Source of the DNA: Cheilinus undulatus
Taxonomy: Eukaryota > Chordata > Actinopteri > Labriformes > Labridae
Direction of reading: 5' to 3'
Assembly (NCBI RefSeq): GCF_018320785.1
Contig: NC_054867.1
Coordinates: 54,802,276-54,866,275, forward strand
Length of the DNA stretch: 64,000 bases
This document shows positions 12,173-23,089 of the stretch, one piece after another. Position 1 is the stretch's first letter, and each line of letters starts with the position of its first letter. The translations under genes and the position numbers were made by a program. The notes under the pieces were generated by a model. That model was given only the letters and a program-made list of their open reading frames with translations, was not told where the DNA came from and searched no databases.

Positions 12173-13073
12173 CATAGATAAATAGAAATAGATGCTCACT
12201 GCTGTCATATCCTTTCTTCTGACTTTAATCAGATGAGTATTTTGGCACTTTTGTGGTTGTAGGAGGAATTTAAAGATTGTCAGGGTTTGTATCTGAGTGC
12301 AGCGTAATAAAGTTTCAGAATATCTGCGTTAAAATCCCCTAATGTTAAATCCAAGGACACGTTTGTAACAATAGAGTCAGTAAAAACTACTTAAATTCAT
12401 GTTTTCATGAATATATGAATGTTGTGTTGTATTTCTGCCCTAACAGGACAACCTGGATCAGATGTTCAGTCTTTATTTCACACTGACCCACTTTAATTTT
12501 CACCTAAAGCTTTTTTTCTGAAACATGAAACAGGACGTAACAGCGTCACTGAGACTTTTAATATCCGTTAATGTGAATGTGATCTGTGGACAAAGGAGCT
12601 GTCAGCATGGAGTGTTTTTATTTCACCTGGAGGAGGGAAAGTTTGGGAAGCACAGAGATCCAGGACGAGTACAGGTAAAAGTCCAGGTGTATCCCAGTAA
12701 ATTAGAATACCACGGAGAAGTTCATTTAATCACACATTTAAATTGAAAATGTGGTTGTAGAATATTGTGTAAAAGTCCAAGAAGAGGAATAACAGCTCCA
12801 GATATCTGTTCATATTAGGCTTAAAATAAAAACTGAATTCCAGAAGCTTACTGTGTTTTTTCAAACTTTTATTTATGCACGCATTTGATCTTTTCAATCA
12901 GCAAAGTTGATTTTTAGCTTTGTACAAAATCAAGGACGTTTCAGATCATCATAAACCAGCTGTGACTAAAGTTTTATAAAACAATCAATAAGTGAAGCCA
13001 TTGATCAGATATTGAGAGTAACAAGTTCATATAAACCAGACAGACGGACTCATACAGAGAAGTTCAACATTTC

Positions 13074-13079
13074 TTTATT
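13074..13079 (-). terminator. Poly-A signal of gene B
   Basis: AATAAA on the minus strand, 40 bases after the gene B stop codon at 13119. Position and sequence are typical for a short 3' UTR. Confidence 0.75.
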
Positions 13080-13118
13080 ACACCACATTTACATCAGACG
13101 TTGCACATGCTCAGATGT

Positions 13119-13369
13119 TCACGGCCACACGCAGCACTTGCAGCTGTCGTCGAACACGGAGCCGGCGCCGCAATGCCTTATGTGGGTGATTCCTCCGGCG
13201 CACATGTAGAAGCTGTTCTTGTCATCGGGGTGGGGGTACAGGCCGTCGGGCTTGCCGTTGCAGAAGCCGGAGCCGGGGGCGTGGGTGGTGGCGGTGGTGG
13301 TGGTGGTGGGCGGGGAGGTGGTGCTGGCGCCGGGTCTAGGGGTGGTGGTGGGGGGCAGCGGTGGCAGCT
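13119..13369 (-). CDS. Gene B last exon: Thr/Pro linker and CBM14 chitin-binding domain
   Basis: After the acceptor at 13370-13371, the frame reads a linker rich in Thr, Pro and Ser ([15 protein letters not shown]). The CBM14 (peritrophin-A-like) module follows, with [20 protein letters not shown], then MCAGG, RHCGAG and SCKCCVWP before TGA. All six disulfide cysteines are present. The Gly-rich ORF on the opposite strand is the shadow of this linker. Confidence 0.93.
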
Positions 13370-16300
13370 CTGAAGGGACGAGGCAGAAGACGGTAGGGTG
13401 TTAGTGTTGACATATTTAACCATCAGCACAAAAAGGACGAAGAAATATTAACTTCATAGATTAGAGAGGTTTTTTAAAGGCATAAAAGCCTTTTAAGACG
13501 TATTATTGACCATCGGGTCACTGTTTCCCACCAAGGTGTTTTTTATTTCCTGCTTCACTTAGAAGTACAAGTTAACATATCTTTACTCACCAATATTCAG
13601 AAGTTTGCGGAGGTGGCTCAGCAGGGGGTGGGCGCCCTCCCCACAGAACTTTCCGCCAAAGTCATCCAAATCCAGAGCCCACACGAAGGCACCGCCAAAC
13701 TTCTGCTCCTGCAGGTAACGCACCTGTGGAGATACAGAAGATCATGTAAATAACAATAATTAACTGAATTGTTGCTTATAAAACTAAAATTGGTCAAAAC
13801 TTCCCACAGTTAGGATTTTAGGCCCCAACCTGGGATCTGGGTACCCATAGGGAGGCTGCAAAGATCTCATGTGGGGGCGCAGGGCCCTGTCTGCTCTGTT
13901 AGATGTACATTTATTTTTAAAATATCATGATTAGTAAAAGAATTATGTATGTATGTATTAGGGCTGTAAAAGCCACAACCTAAAGCCAGATTTACCACAG
14001 AAAAAAAAATACTGAAACAAATAATAAAAATAACTAAAAGAAATCAACATTCAAACAAGAAAACTAAACTGACCAGCATTAAAAACTGATAATATTAAAA
14101 CTAATCAATCAACATTTAGAATAAATAAAATCTAAACTATGACAAAGCATTTCTACAAAAAATATTCTAAACTAACCAACAGTAAAACTAATAAAATTAA
14201 AACTAAACCTAACAAATTAACTTTTCAAATGAACAAAACAAGTAAACTAAACTAGCCAGCAGTAAAAAAATAAATAAAATAACATAAATTAAAACTTATA
14301 AATTAACATTCCAAATGAACAAAACAAGTGAACTTAGCTAACAATAAAAATGAAAAATAAATAAATAAATAAAACTAGAAATAATGAATGATGTTCAATG
14401 AATAAATTGACATCTTTTTTTGAAAGTGCTAAAAGTAAAATTTATTTTTAACACCATATATGGCCTCATTAGAATAAATCTGATCAACATTTTAGACTTT
14501 TTGTAAACCAACCTCCAGTTAGTGGTAGGTCAAACATGGTAGGTCAATTAGACCTGATAGATCTACGTAGAGTAAAAGATTTACCAGTACGGTCATGAGC
14601 CCTGATCTAAAGTTAAGAGGACATTTCTAATATGGCGACTGCCGGTGTTGGACTTCATAACTTCTCTTCAGAACCCAGTGATGACATCACTGAGCCTACG
14701 TCCATGTTGAATACAGACAGGTGAAGGGTTAACAGAGCGTGGATCTACCTTGTTCTCGTAGCTCTGATGGTTGTCGAAGCCGACCCACTCGTTGTTCTTA
14801 AAGGCGTATGGGACCATCTGGTCCTCGATCCACTGAACGCTGGCCCCCTTAATGAAGGTGCAGATCTAAAAAGACAAAATAAAACCATCTGTGAGGCTTC
14901 ACTCTGGAAATATGCTTTAAGTTTTATCTGTTAGCTGCTAAATAAAGGAGCTAGCTCTACATCTTTACAATGAAATTTTTATTGGACCGGCCAACATCTC
15001 TCTTCTTTAATTTGTCTCCATGAAATACTGGTCCTGTTTCTGTCCTCAGAATCCTTTTTGATTTCTTGTGTTGGACACTAGTCACGTACGTCAGTAGAAA
15101 CGAGGTGTCATGCTGCAGACGTACCTCATAGTATGCCCAGAATCCAGCTTCCCGTGTGAAAGGACCGGCTGCTGCGGGGCCGCTGGCTGGGGCTCCAATG
15201 CCCGTGTTTGAGGAGGTCAGTCTGAAGGTACGACCATAAGAGGCGAATCCCATCCTCAGCTTCTCCAGCGGGGTTCCGTTATCTCTCCAGTACTTCATGG
15301 CGAAATCCTGAGGCAAAGAGAAAAAATCCCACATGAAGGCAGAGGCTTTAGATGGAGCATTACGTTGATGAAGTCCAGCTCCCTGAAAGACAAGAAGGAT
15401 ATTGTTATGAGCAATTTGTGCACATTAAGACCGGTTCAGCCAATCAGGGATGTTGCTGGGACACTCTAGGATTGTGGGTAATGTACTACTGTTGGTTGTG
15501 ATCATTGATTAATCATGTTTTTCTTAAAATGAGGTTGATTCCATTCTACATAGTGTCTTCTCCATGTCCATCTATCCTGGTTTCTCCTCCAGGTAGCTCT
15601 TGGAACTCAAACTTAAACGGTTCTAACATGATGGTCAAAAATCAAAGCGGCACAGACTGAATAATGCTGTGGCTGATTAGGGACAGCAGGAAAGAGGAGT
15701 GTGCCAGCTTATCCACCTCAAACTCTGGCTTTAGTTACTCTGTAAATCAAACTCTGGCTTTAGTTACTCTGTAAATCAAACTCTGGCTTTAGTTACTCTG
15801 TAAATCAAACTCTGGCTTTAGTTACTCTGTAAATCAAACTCTGGCTTTAGTTACTCTTTAAAACAAACTCTGGCTTTAGTTAGACTTTAAATCAAACTCT
15901 GGCTTTAGTTACTCTGTAAATCAAACTCTGGCTTTAGTTACTCTGTAAATCAAACTCTGGCTTTAGTTACTCTGTAAATCAAACTCTGGCTTTAGTTACT
16001 CTTTAAAACAAACTCTGGCTTTAGTTAGACTTTAAATCAAACTCTGGCTTTAGTTACTCTGTAAATCAAACTCTGGCTTTAGTTACTCTGTAAATCAAAC
16101 TCTGGCTTTAGTTACTCTTTAAAACAAACTCTGGCTTTAGTTAGACTTTAAATCAAACTCTGGCTTTAGTTACTCTGTAAATCAAACTCTGGCTTTAGTT
16201 ACTCTTTAAAACAAACTCTGGCTTTAGTTAGACTTTAAATCAAACTCTGGCTTTAGTTACTCTGTAAATCAAACTCTGGCTTTAGTTACTCTGTAAATCA

Positions 16301-19294
16301 AACTCTGGCTTTAGTTACTCTGTAAATCAAACTCTGGCTTTAGTTACTCTGTAAATCAAACTCTGGCTTTAGTTACTCTGTAAATCAAACTCTGGCTGTA
16401 GTTACTCTTTAAAACAAACTCTGGCTTTAGTTAGACTTTAAATCAAACTCTGGCTTTAGTTACTCTGTAAATCAAACTCTGGCTTTAGTTAGACTTTAAA
16501 ACAAACTCTGGCTTTAGTTAGACTTTAAATCAAACTCTGGCTTTAGTTACTCTGTAAATCAAACTCTGGCTGTAGTTACTCTTTAAAACAAACTCTGGCT
16601 TTAGTTAGACTTTAAATCAAACTCTGGCTTTAGTTACTCTGTAAATCAAACTCTGGCTGTAGTTACTCTTTAAAACAAACTCTGGCTTTAGTTAGACTTT
16701 AAATCAAACTCTGGCTTTAGTTACTCTGTAAATCAAACTCAGTGGACTTGGCCTCAGCAGCGTAGGCTTGGACCAGCTCCTGCAGGAATTAAAGAAAGAT
16801 GAATGGAGTTAGGGTGGAGGTAGAGAAGTGTTTGAGGAGGTCAGTCTGAAGAGAAACAGCGAGTTCATAAGAGGCGAATCCCATCCCTGCAGAGCAGAGT
16901 GAAGCGCTGCTTGTCCTCTGGAGTACTTCATGGCGATATTCCTGAGGCAAAGAGAGAAAATCCCACATGAAGGCAGTGAGCTTTAGATGGAACTTGATGG
17001 ATGACTGGATGAACTTCTGACGGTTTGCAGCATTTGACACCATGATGGAGAACCTGCAGGAAGCATTCAGATCTGTTATCAGCTTCAAACATCTCTATGG
17101 TGCTAATGATAACAGCTTTTTAATTTTGGTGTTTAATGGTTTAAAAAAACAACTCACTGTTGTGAGCCAAAGTTCCATCCACCGACAGCCAGCAGGGTCT
17201 TCAGATGAGGATTCCTGTGAGCAGATAAGAGGATAAAGTTTATTAAGGTTTGAGTTTGTTATACAACATTGAAAAACTTGTGTTCAATGATTAATCATGT
17301 TTTTCTGTTAAAATGAATTGTTCCATTCTACATAGTGTCTTCTCCATGTAAAGTCTATCCTGGTTTCTCCTCCAAAAGGTTAGCTCTTGGAATTCAATTA
17401 TTATGGTATTTTAAATACATGGAAAAAGCCCCAACATCCCCAGACTGAATAACATTGGCTGATTCTGCCTTGATGAGGAGTGTGCCAGCTTATCCATTAC
17501 AAACTCTGCCTTTAGTTATCTCTGTAAATCAAACTCTGGCCTTTAGTTACTCTGTAAATCAAACTCATCTTTAGCTTACTCTGTAAATCATTACATCCTC
17601 TGCCTTTGATGATGTCATCTTTAAAACAAACTCTGGCTTTAGTTAGACTTTAAATCAAACTCTGCTTTGATGAAATCATCTTTTAATTACTCTGTAAATC
17701 AACACTCTGCCTTTGATGATGTCATCTCTGTAAATCAAACTCTGGCTTTAGTTACTCTTTAAAACAAACTCTGGCTTTAGTTAGACTTTAAATCAAACTC
17801 CTCTGCCTTTAGTTACTCTGTAAATCAAACTCTGGCTTTTAGTTACTCTGTAAATCAAACTCTGGCCTTTAGTTATGATGTAAATCAAACTCTGGCTTTA
17901 GACTTGTTAAACATTACATCCTTGGCTTTGATGATGTCATCCTCTGGCTTGTTACTCTTACATCCTGGCTTTAGTTAGACTTTAAATCAAACTCTGGCTT
18001 TAGTTACTCTGTAAATCAAACTCAGAGTATCATAGGCCTGCTGCCATTCCAGTCTAACCAGTACCCCTAGCTAAATCGTACATCAGTGTGTCCTTTTAAA
18101 GATTGCTTATGGCATCAGGAGGGAGAAAAGCGGTTAAAGGGGCACCACTAATTGTCCCCCATTTATTCTAACCAGCCTGTAGAGATACCAAACCTCGGTC
18201 AGAGAGCCACAGAGAGGATGTTGTCGGCTGGGTCTTTGTGTTTTTTGTGTGCATCTATAGTTTTGTATTCCCTTACTTGGTCTTGAGGGCGTTGAAGGCT
18301 TTGTAGAGGACGTCATCGTTCCACTCGTAGGTGACCAGCTCGTTGGCGTGGTTGATGATGGAGAAGGCGTAGATCAGGTGGGTGCACAGGAAGGGGTCCA
18401 CGTTCTGGGGCATGAACTTCCCCTCCCCTGGTCTGTACTGGGACCAGTTGGTGAAGTAGCACACCATCTGGTTGGCAGTTCCTAAAAGACCAGCAAAAAC
18501 TTTAGACACAAAAACAACCCAAAGACACTCGATCAAGACCTGAAATCATTTTAGAAATATTCAAAGGAGAGGATGTAAACTCACCCAGATGACACAACAC
18601 CAGGCACAGGCCTGCAGAACAAACAGACACAGAGGAAACGCGTTCATGCACAGAATACATGCAAGAAAATGAATGTTGGACTAAAAGAAAAGACTAAAAT
18701 CTGTGGACTAAAACTAGACTAAAACTAAAAAGGGTAGAAATGACTAAAATGTGACTTAAACTAAAATGCATTTCATTTAAGGACTAAAATTAAAAATAGC
18801 TGCCAAAATTAACACAGTTTTCAGTTTTCCTGTTTTCTGAAAAAAGTTCAATTTTCATTCTTGTTTTTGTGTTCTGTTAAAGAAAGGAAGCTCAAAGAAT
18901 GGAAAACTAGTGATGTAACATTCTTTTTTACAACATCTGCAGAGGCCAGAAACAAAGATAGAATGTTACAACCCCACTGTTCCATTCTTTGATCTCTTTT
19001 TAATCAGAACACAAAAATGATAAAGATGGAAAATGAACCGTTTTGATTCATTTTGGAAACATGAAATGGGAATCAAAAACTTTACATTCTTTTTTACAGT
19101 AAATGGGAAACAGCTTGTTTCTTCATTTGTTTTTATATTTATTTGAAATTAAAAGTCGTAAATGACACCGTTCAAATACGTTTGTGCTTCTATGAAAGGT
19201 TTTCAGATTTAAGGAGGGAAAAGAATGTTCTTATTTCTGATCATCTAATCGTGTTATCAGGATCAGTACCTGCTAGAATTGTGAGTCTTGACAT
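13119..19294 (-). CDS. Gene B: acidic-chitinase-type GH18 + CBM14 protein, middle exons disrupted
   Basis: Exons recognised: 19294-19270, 18611-18585, 18481-18277, 17214-17158, 17053 onward (exon 5, only its first part), 16779-16741 (start of exon 6), 15382-15358 (start of exon 7), 15307-15125, 14865-14749, 13723-13591 and 13369-13119. The N terminus has a signal peptide ([18 protein letters not shown]), then [18 protein letters not shown], and exon 4 has a normal [11 protein letters not shown]. Exons 8-10 encode [28 protein letters not shown] and [17 protein letters not shown]. The last exon is a Thr-rich linker and CBM14. A normal relative would be a secreted endochitinase of about 470-480 aa cleaving beta-1,4-linked GlcNAc. 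The catalytic DxxDxDxE segment is absent from this assembly, and three exons are truncated at rearrangement points. It is either a pseudogene or a working gene mis-assembled around a tandem repeat. Confidence 0.85.
13990..14420. repeat. AT-rich diverged repeat in gene B intron
   Basis: Phrases such as AAACTAACCAACAGTAAAAC and AAATTAACATTCCAAATGAAC recur at irregular spacing between exons 10 and 9. No coding signal is visible. Confidence 0.5.
15420..15700. repeat. Dispersed repeat R2 next to gene B exon 7
   Basis: This block contains CTCTAGGATTGTGGGTAATG, then TCTTCTCCATG and GGTTTCTCCTCCAGGTAGCTC. Related sequence occurs at 53500-53720 and, altered, at 17281-17480. Its right side runs into the 29-bp array. 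Confidence 0.65.
15708..16740. repeat. 29-bp minisatellite inside gene B
   Basis: About 35 copies of a 29-bp unit built on CTCTGGCTTTAGTTACTCTG. Three endings alternate (TGTAAATCAAA, TTTAAAACAAA and GACTTTAAATCAAA), often in the same order, giving a higher-order pattern of three or four units. One edge lies exactly where exon 6 of gene B is cut. Confidence 0.95.
17280..18025. repeat. Second, corrupted copy of R2 plus the 29-bp array
   Basis: 17281-17490 repeats the order of motifs of 15500-15720, with small insertions. 17490-18025 then contains 29-bp units mixed with phrases such as CTCTGCCTTTGATGATGTCATC-like text (split here as TCTGCCTTTGATG and ATGTCATC). These resemble the 10.5-11.9 kb minisatellite. 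It lies in the intron between exons 4 and 3 of gene B. Confidence 0.75.
18815..19090. repeat. Long palindrome (fold-back element) in gene B intron 1
   Basis: The left arm (about 18838-18905) includes TTTTTGTGTTCTGTTAAAG and CTCAAAGAATGGAA. The right arm (about 18980-19046) is its reverse complement, with TTCCATTCTTTGATC and TCAGAACACAAAAATG. The inner part pairs GATGTAACATTC with GAATGTTACA. The same palindrome family occurs three times in tandem at 58969-59301. Confidence 0.8.
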
Positions 19295-19825
19295 CTTGAA
19301 TTCTTTCCTCACACCTCGGCTGGTTGGCTGTTACTGAAAGACAAAACAGAAGTGAAGATAAAATCCAGATAAGGATTAAAATCAGTCCAAAATACAGCCT
19401 CAGAGGGATAAAACAAGGATTGTGTTTCTATGGAATAAATGATACGGATGATTCTTAAATGAGGATTTATTCACACTAATATCACACTGGTTAGGCATCC
19501 CTTGTTAAAATAAACCCTCAGAATGAAGATTTCTCTGATGGCCGAATATAAAATATAAGAGAAGTTTAAAAAGGTTCACGATTCTCCTGAGTTAAAAACA
19601 TGAACCCAAGCTGAAAGGTTATCTCTAAAATTAGTCAAATTAAATATTCAGATGGATATAAAATAAATATAATGACCTTATTTAATCAAAATAGAGATAA
19701 AAATAAAGATTCTGACTGAAATAAGAAAGAACAAACCAAAGACTTTATCTGTACTGAATACATATTAATATAAAATAGAGGCAGTATCACCCCTGACTGT
19801 CAGATTTCCTCAGTAGTGAACTCAC

Positions 19826-19848
19826 CTTTGGAGCTGATGAGAGACCCG
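19826..19848 (-). other. Non-coding first exon of gene B (5' UTR)
   Basis: A donor CCAAAG|GTGAGT ends the exon at 19826. The coding exon has an acceptor CTTTCAG just before 19333, about 40 bases upstream of the ATG at 19294. The 5' limit is inferred from the TATA box, about 30 bases upstream. Confidence 0.65.
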
Positions 19849-19869
19849 CCGCCGCTCTGCAGGCGTCCC

Positions 19870-19878
19870 CCTTTTATA
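19870..19878 (-). promoter_or_regulatory. TATA box of gene B
   Basis: TATAAAAGG on the minus strand, followed by GGGACGCC and a GC-rich start region, about 50 bases before the first splice donor. Gene C has a similar layout (TATAAATG, short non-coding exon, intron). Confidence 0.75.
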
Positions 19879-20269
19879 CAGAGGAGCCTGGAGGAGGGTC
19901 AGACGCTCCCATGAACCTCTGCAATAAATGAAATGATTATTAGACCATGTCTTTGATAAGACCGACAATAATTAAGCCAACTGAGCTTTTTATCACACCG
20001 TTAACACTGAGGCCTGCAGATCAGAGTCCTCATCATCCTGCTATCCTTACATAACACAAATCTGGGTTAATAATACACCATTAAACAGCTCCATCAGCCA
20101 CATTCACACACATTTAAACCTTTATTTAACCAGTGGAATTATAAATCAGGAGCACTGGCCCGGGACGGTTCAGGTCCTTAAAATGAACTAAAGGGAGTTT
20201 TTATCACCAAAGATCTGTTCTTAGTCTTAGTTTAGTCTGCATCATGGAGACTTTAATCTGAGTTTACCC

Positions 20270-20700
20270 AATTCCAAAAAAGTTGGGTCACTGTGTAAAA
20301 TGTAAATAAAAGCAGAAGTCAGTGATTGTGAAATCTCATAAATCCATATTTCATTCACAATAGAACATAAACAACAGCTCAGACGTTACACATCAAATGA
20401 CATTTGACCCTTTAATAAAAAATATTAGCTCATTTTGGAAAGGATGCCAGCAAGACATCTCAGAAAAGTAGGAGCAGGGCCAAATTTACCAGGGTGTAGC
20501 ATCCACTCTTCTTTTAACAACAGCCTGTAAACATCTGGGAAGTGAGGAGACCAGCTGATGTTTTGGGAGAGGGATGTTGTCCCATTCTTGTCTGATGTAG
20601 GATTCTAGCTGCTCTCTCTACTTTTCAGCATTGATAGTTCCTTTGCAGATGTGTAAGCTGCCCACGCCATAGGCACTAATGCAACCCCACTAACTTCAAC
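20270..20700. mobile_element. 5' part of the TTCCAAAAAAGTTGGG transposon family
   Basis: It begins AATTCCAAAAAAGTTGGG and continues with TGTAAATAAAAGCAGAAGTC. The inner part has CATCTCAGAAAAGTAGG and ACGCCATAGGCACTAATGC; the latter recurs at 56161. It has no transposase ORF. Confidence 0.7.
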
Positions 20701-20759
20701 TGAGTAGTCAGCACTCAAAACTTTGATTGAAATACGCAGATATTGGCAGAAGTTGGTCA

Positions 20760-21640
20760 AACTGGCAAAAAAAAAGGCATATCAGATAGTAAAATGTGGT
20801 TAAAATGGGAAAATTGTGCATAGAAAGTGGTAAAATGCAGTTAATAGTGGAAATTATGGGTCAACAGAGGCAACATTTGGCTTATTTGGGAAGAATTGGT
20901 TTAGATGTGGCAAAAACAGGCAGGCAGTGTTACTCAACCCTGCTCAACCAAAGAGCCAAGCTGTTGAAAATACCTTTACAGGAGCCACAATCTAAATGGT
21001 GAATAGTAGCAAAAATGGGTTAAAGTGGCAAAAAAATAAGTTAAAGATGGCCGACATGGTCAAAAAAACAGCAAAAATGTGTTAACAATTGGTGCAAAGT
21101 CACAAAAAATTGAGCTACAGTTGGTCAAAAATGCGACCAAAAAATGAGAGAAACATGACTAAAATGGGCAAAAAAGCTGTAAAAAAGGTGGAAAAATGGG
21201 GGAAAAGGGAAATTTGACGGCAAAAGGCAACTTAAAGGTGGCAAAAAAGGGGGAGAAATTGCAAAAGAGCAGGATGAAAGTGGCTAAAACTGATGAAAAA
21301 GGGTGAAAACGGGATAAAAGTGGTAACAAATGGGCTAAAAGCAGCAAAAATTGATTAAAAGTGGCAAAAAGTGGCAAGAAAGGGACAAAATTGCAAATAA
21401 TTGCAATGGAAATATACAGAGGAGAAGTAAAGGTTGACAATGAAGTTTGACCATTAAAACCTACTGTATGAGAAACAAACTGATTAATGTGACTTGCAAT
21501 GGATAATATCCGAGGTCAAAGTTTTTACTTTTAAGGTTTTCTGGGGGAATAATATTTCAAATTAAGACATTAAAGAGCCACAAATCATCACAAAAGAGCC
21601 ACAGTATCACAGTATGAGTATCACTGCTACAGAGTCAACT
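20760..21640. mobile_element. hAT-like element with GGCAAAAA-rich interior
   Basis: A terminus CAGTGTTACTCAACC lies near 20926 and a right end near 21630 reads AGTATCACTG, its partial inverted copy. The interior is a run of diverged GTGGCAAAAATGGG-type phrases, as also seen at 45720-46310. I could not settle the exact target duplication. Confidence 0.55.
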
Positions 21641-22739
21641 ATTCAAGGCAGGATTTTCCTGCATTGGTCCCAATGATGCTCAAGTAACAGTGTTGAATTT
21701 GCAACCATGTACAAGCTAATGACAGCATAAAGCCGTGTAAACCTTGGAGTCATCTTAAGACTGAGCAAAAAGTCAAGTGACCAAAACCAGGGGAATTTTT
21801 AACAGGACGTGTGAAAGGAGTTGCAAGGAAGGTCTGCTGTTATGCAACCCTGCATCAACAATGAAAACGTGTCGTTCCCTCTAAATAAGAGGGAAAGGCA
21901 GATGTTTAAGAACATTTGCAGACCAAAACATCAAAATTATATTCATGTTAGAAATGTTTTAAGATAAGACATAAATGTTTGAAACTGTGATTGTTTAATC
22001 TTATTTTATGTGGGTGGGGGTCCACTGAATGAATAATTTCTTCTTGGGCGAGGCTCACTCTCCGACACTTTGAAAACCCTGCTGTAGTTGATCAAATTTA
22101 CTCTGTAAAGGCATTTCATCTTGCCGTGCTTTTTTGAACATCTTAATACACACATCTCTTCTTTTTTATCTTATGTAAATGAATATTTAGCCTGTAACTT
22201 TTTAAGTGCTTTATTATTATACTTATTATTCTAAACTTGTTCTCATAATGAAAGTCATTATTTCTATTATCATTATGTAAAAACCTGTTAAAGGACAGGC
22301 TATAAATGCTGCAGCGTAGCAACAGTTTATCTGCTCCATCCATGTGGTGACACAAATAAACATTACATGAATAAATAACAGACCATGCTGCTGTTCTTAC
22401 ATTAATCTTTCTGATTAGTTTTATCTCGGCTCTTTATTCCACACCGTCGTCACTGGTGACCGTTGACCATCAACATGCTCCACTGATGGATGCTGAGTGT
22501 GTCTTTACATAGAGAGAGCAGGGCATTCTGGGACATGGCAGTGTGTGTTAAAGTCATAAAAAACTGAAAATGACAGCACGATAACAAACAGAAAATCTTC
22601 ACGCTCTGAAATGCACAAATGAGGAGGAAAAATAACAGGACAGTCAGTGATTTCTCCATGAACACAATAAAGAAGATTATCCATGAAAATAATGAAGCTT
22701 GTGATAAGATGATGTCGCTTGTTAAATTACCAGACAATT

Positions 22740-23070
22740 ATTTAAAGGAACAACACGTAGAATTTTGGCACTGAAGCTTCTGCATTTAAAAATGACACTC
22801 ATCAGCCACTCTCTCTGTGTTCTTGTGAACAGAGGACTCACTTTAATAAAAACTATGGAGGGGTTTTACTGAGCCGTTAACCACTGTTTTGGTTTCATCT
22901 ATGAATTTCTGTAAATAAGGGAGAAAAGCTCTTAAAAGTGGATCTAACTGTCTGCTATGCAAGTGAAAATACAGTAGCTTCCAGCATTAACCAGGTCCTT
23001 TTAACAGCTTTTCTCCCTCATTTTGTGACAATCCAGTAAAGATCTGCTCCTTTAATATCCTGCAACCTTA
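22740..23070. repeat. Gene-free stretch, possible dispersed repeat
   Basis: It begins AAAGGAACAACACGTAGAAT and contains two CTTTTAA-type phrases in opposite sense around GAGGGAGAAAAGC and GCTTTTCTCCCTC, which form an inverted pair (about 22918-22935 and 23008-23022). No ORF. The rest of 21650-23090 shows nothing I can support. Confidence 0.35.
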
Positions 23071-23089
23071 CTGGATAATCTTTAGCCTT

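Larger units (their letters stand above)
15358..17053 (-). pseudogene. Scrambled middle of gene B (exons 5-7)
   Basis: Exon 5 begins normally at 17053 ([18 protein letters not shown]). After about 20 codons it switches, at CCATCTAAAG, into a degraded copy of the intron 7/exon 8 region (about 16990-16829, [10 protein letters not shown] then GFASYE). Exon 6 then starts at 16779 ([13 protein letters not shown]) and is cut at 16741 by the 29-bp array. Exon 7 starts at 15382 (ELDFINVM) and is cut at 15358, again joining at CCATCTAAAG. The catalytic DGxDxDWE segment, the end of exon 6 and the rest of exon 7 are therefore missing. Both junctions lead to the same downstream sequence, so a repeated rearrangement or an assembly join are both possible. 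Confidence 0.75.

Noticed and set aside
13101-13429. Gly-rich plus-strand ORF and Pro-rich minus-strand ORF
   Set aside because: Both are shadow frames of the Thr-rich linker exon of gene B.
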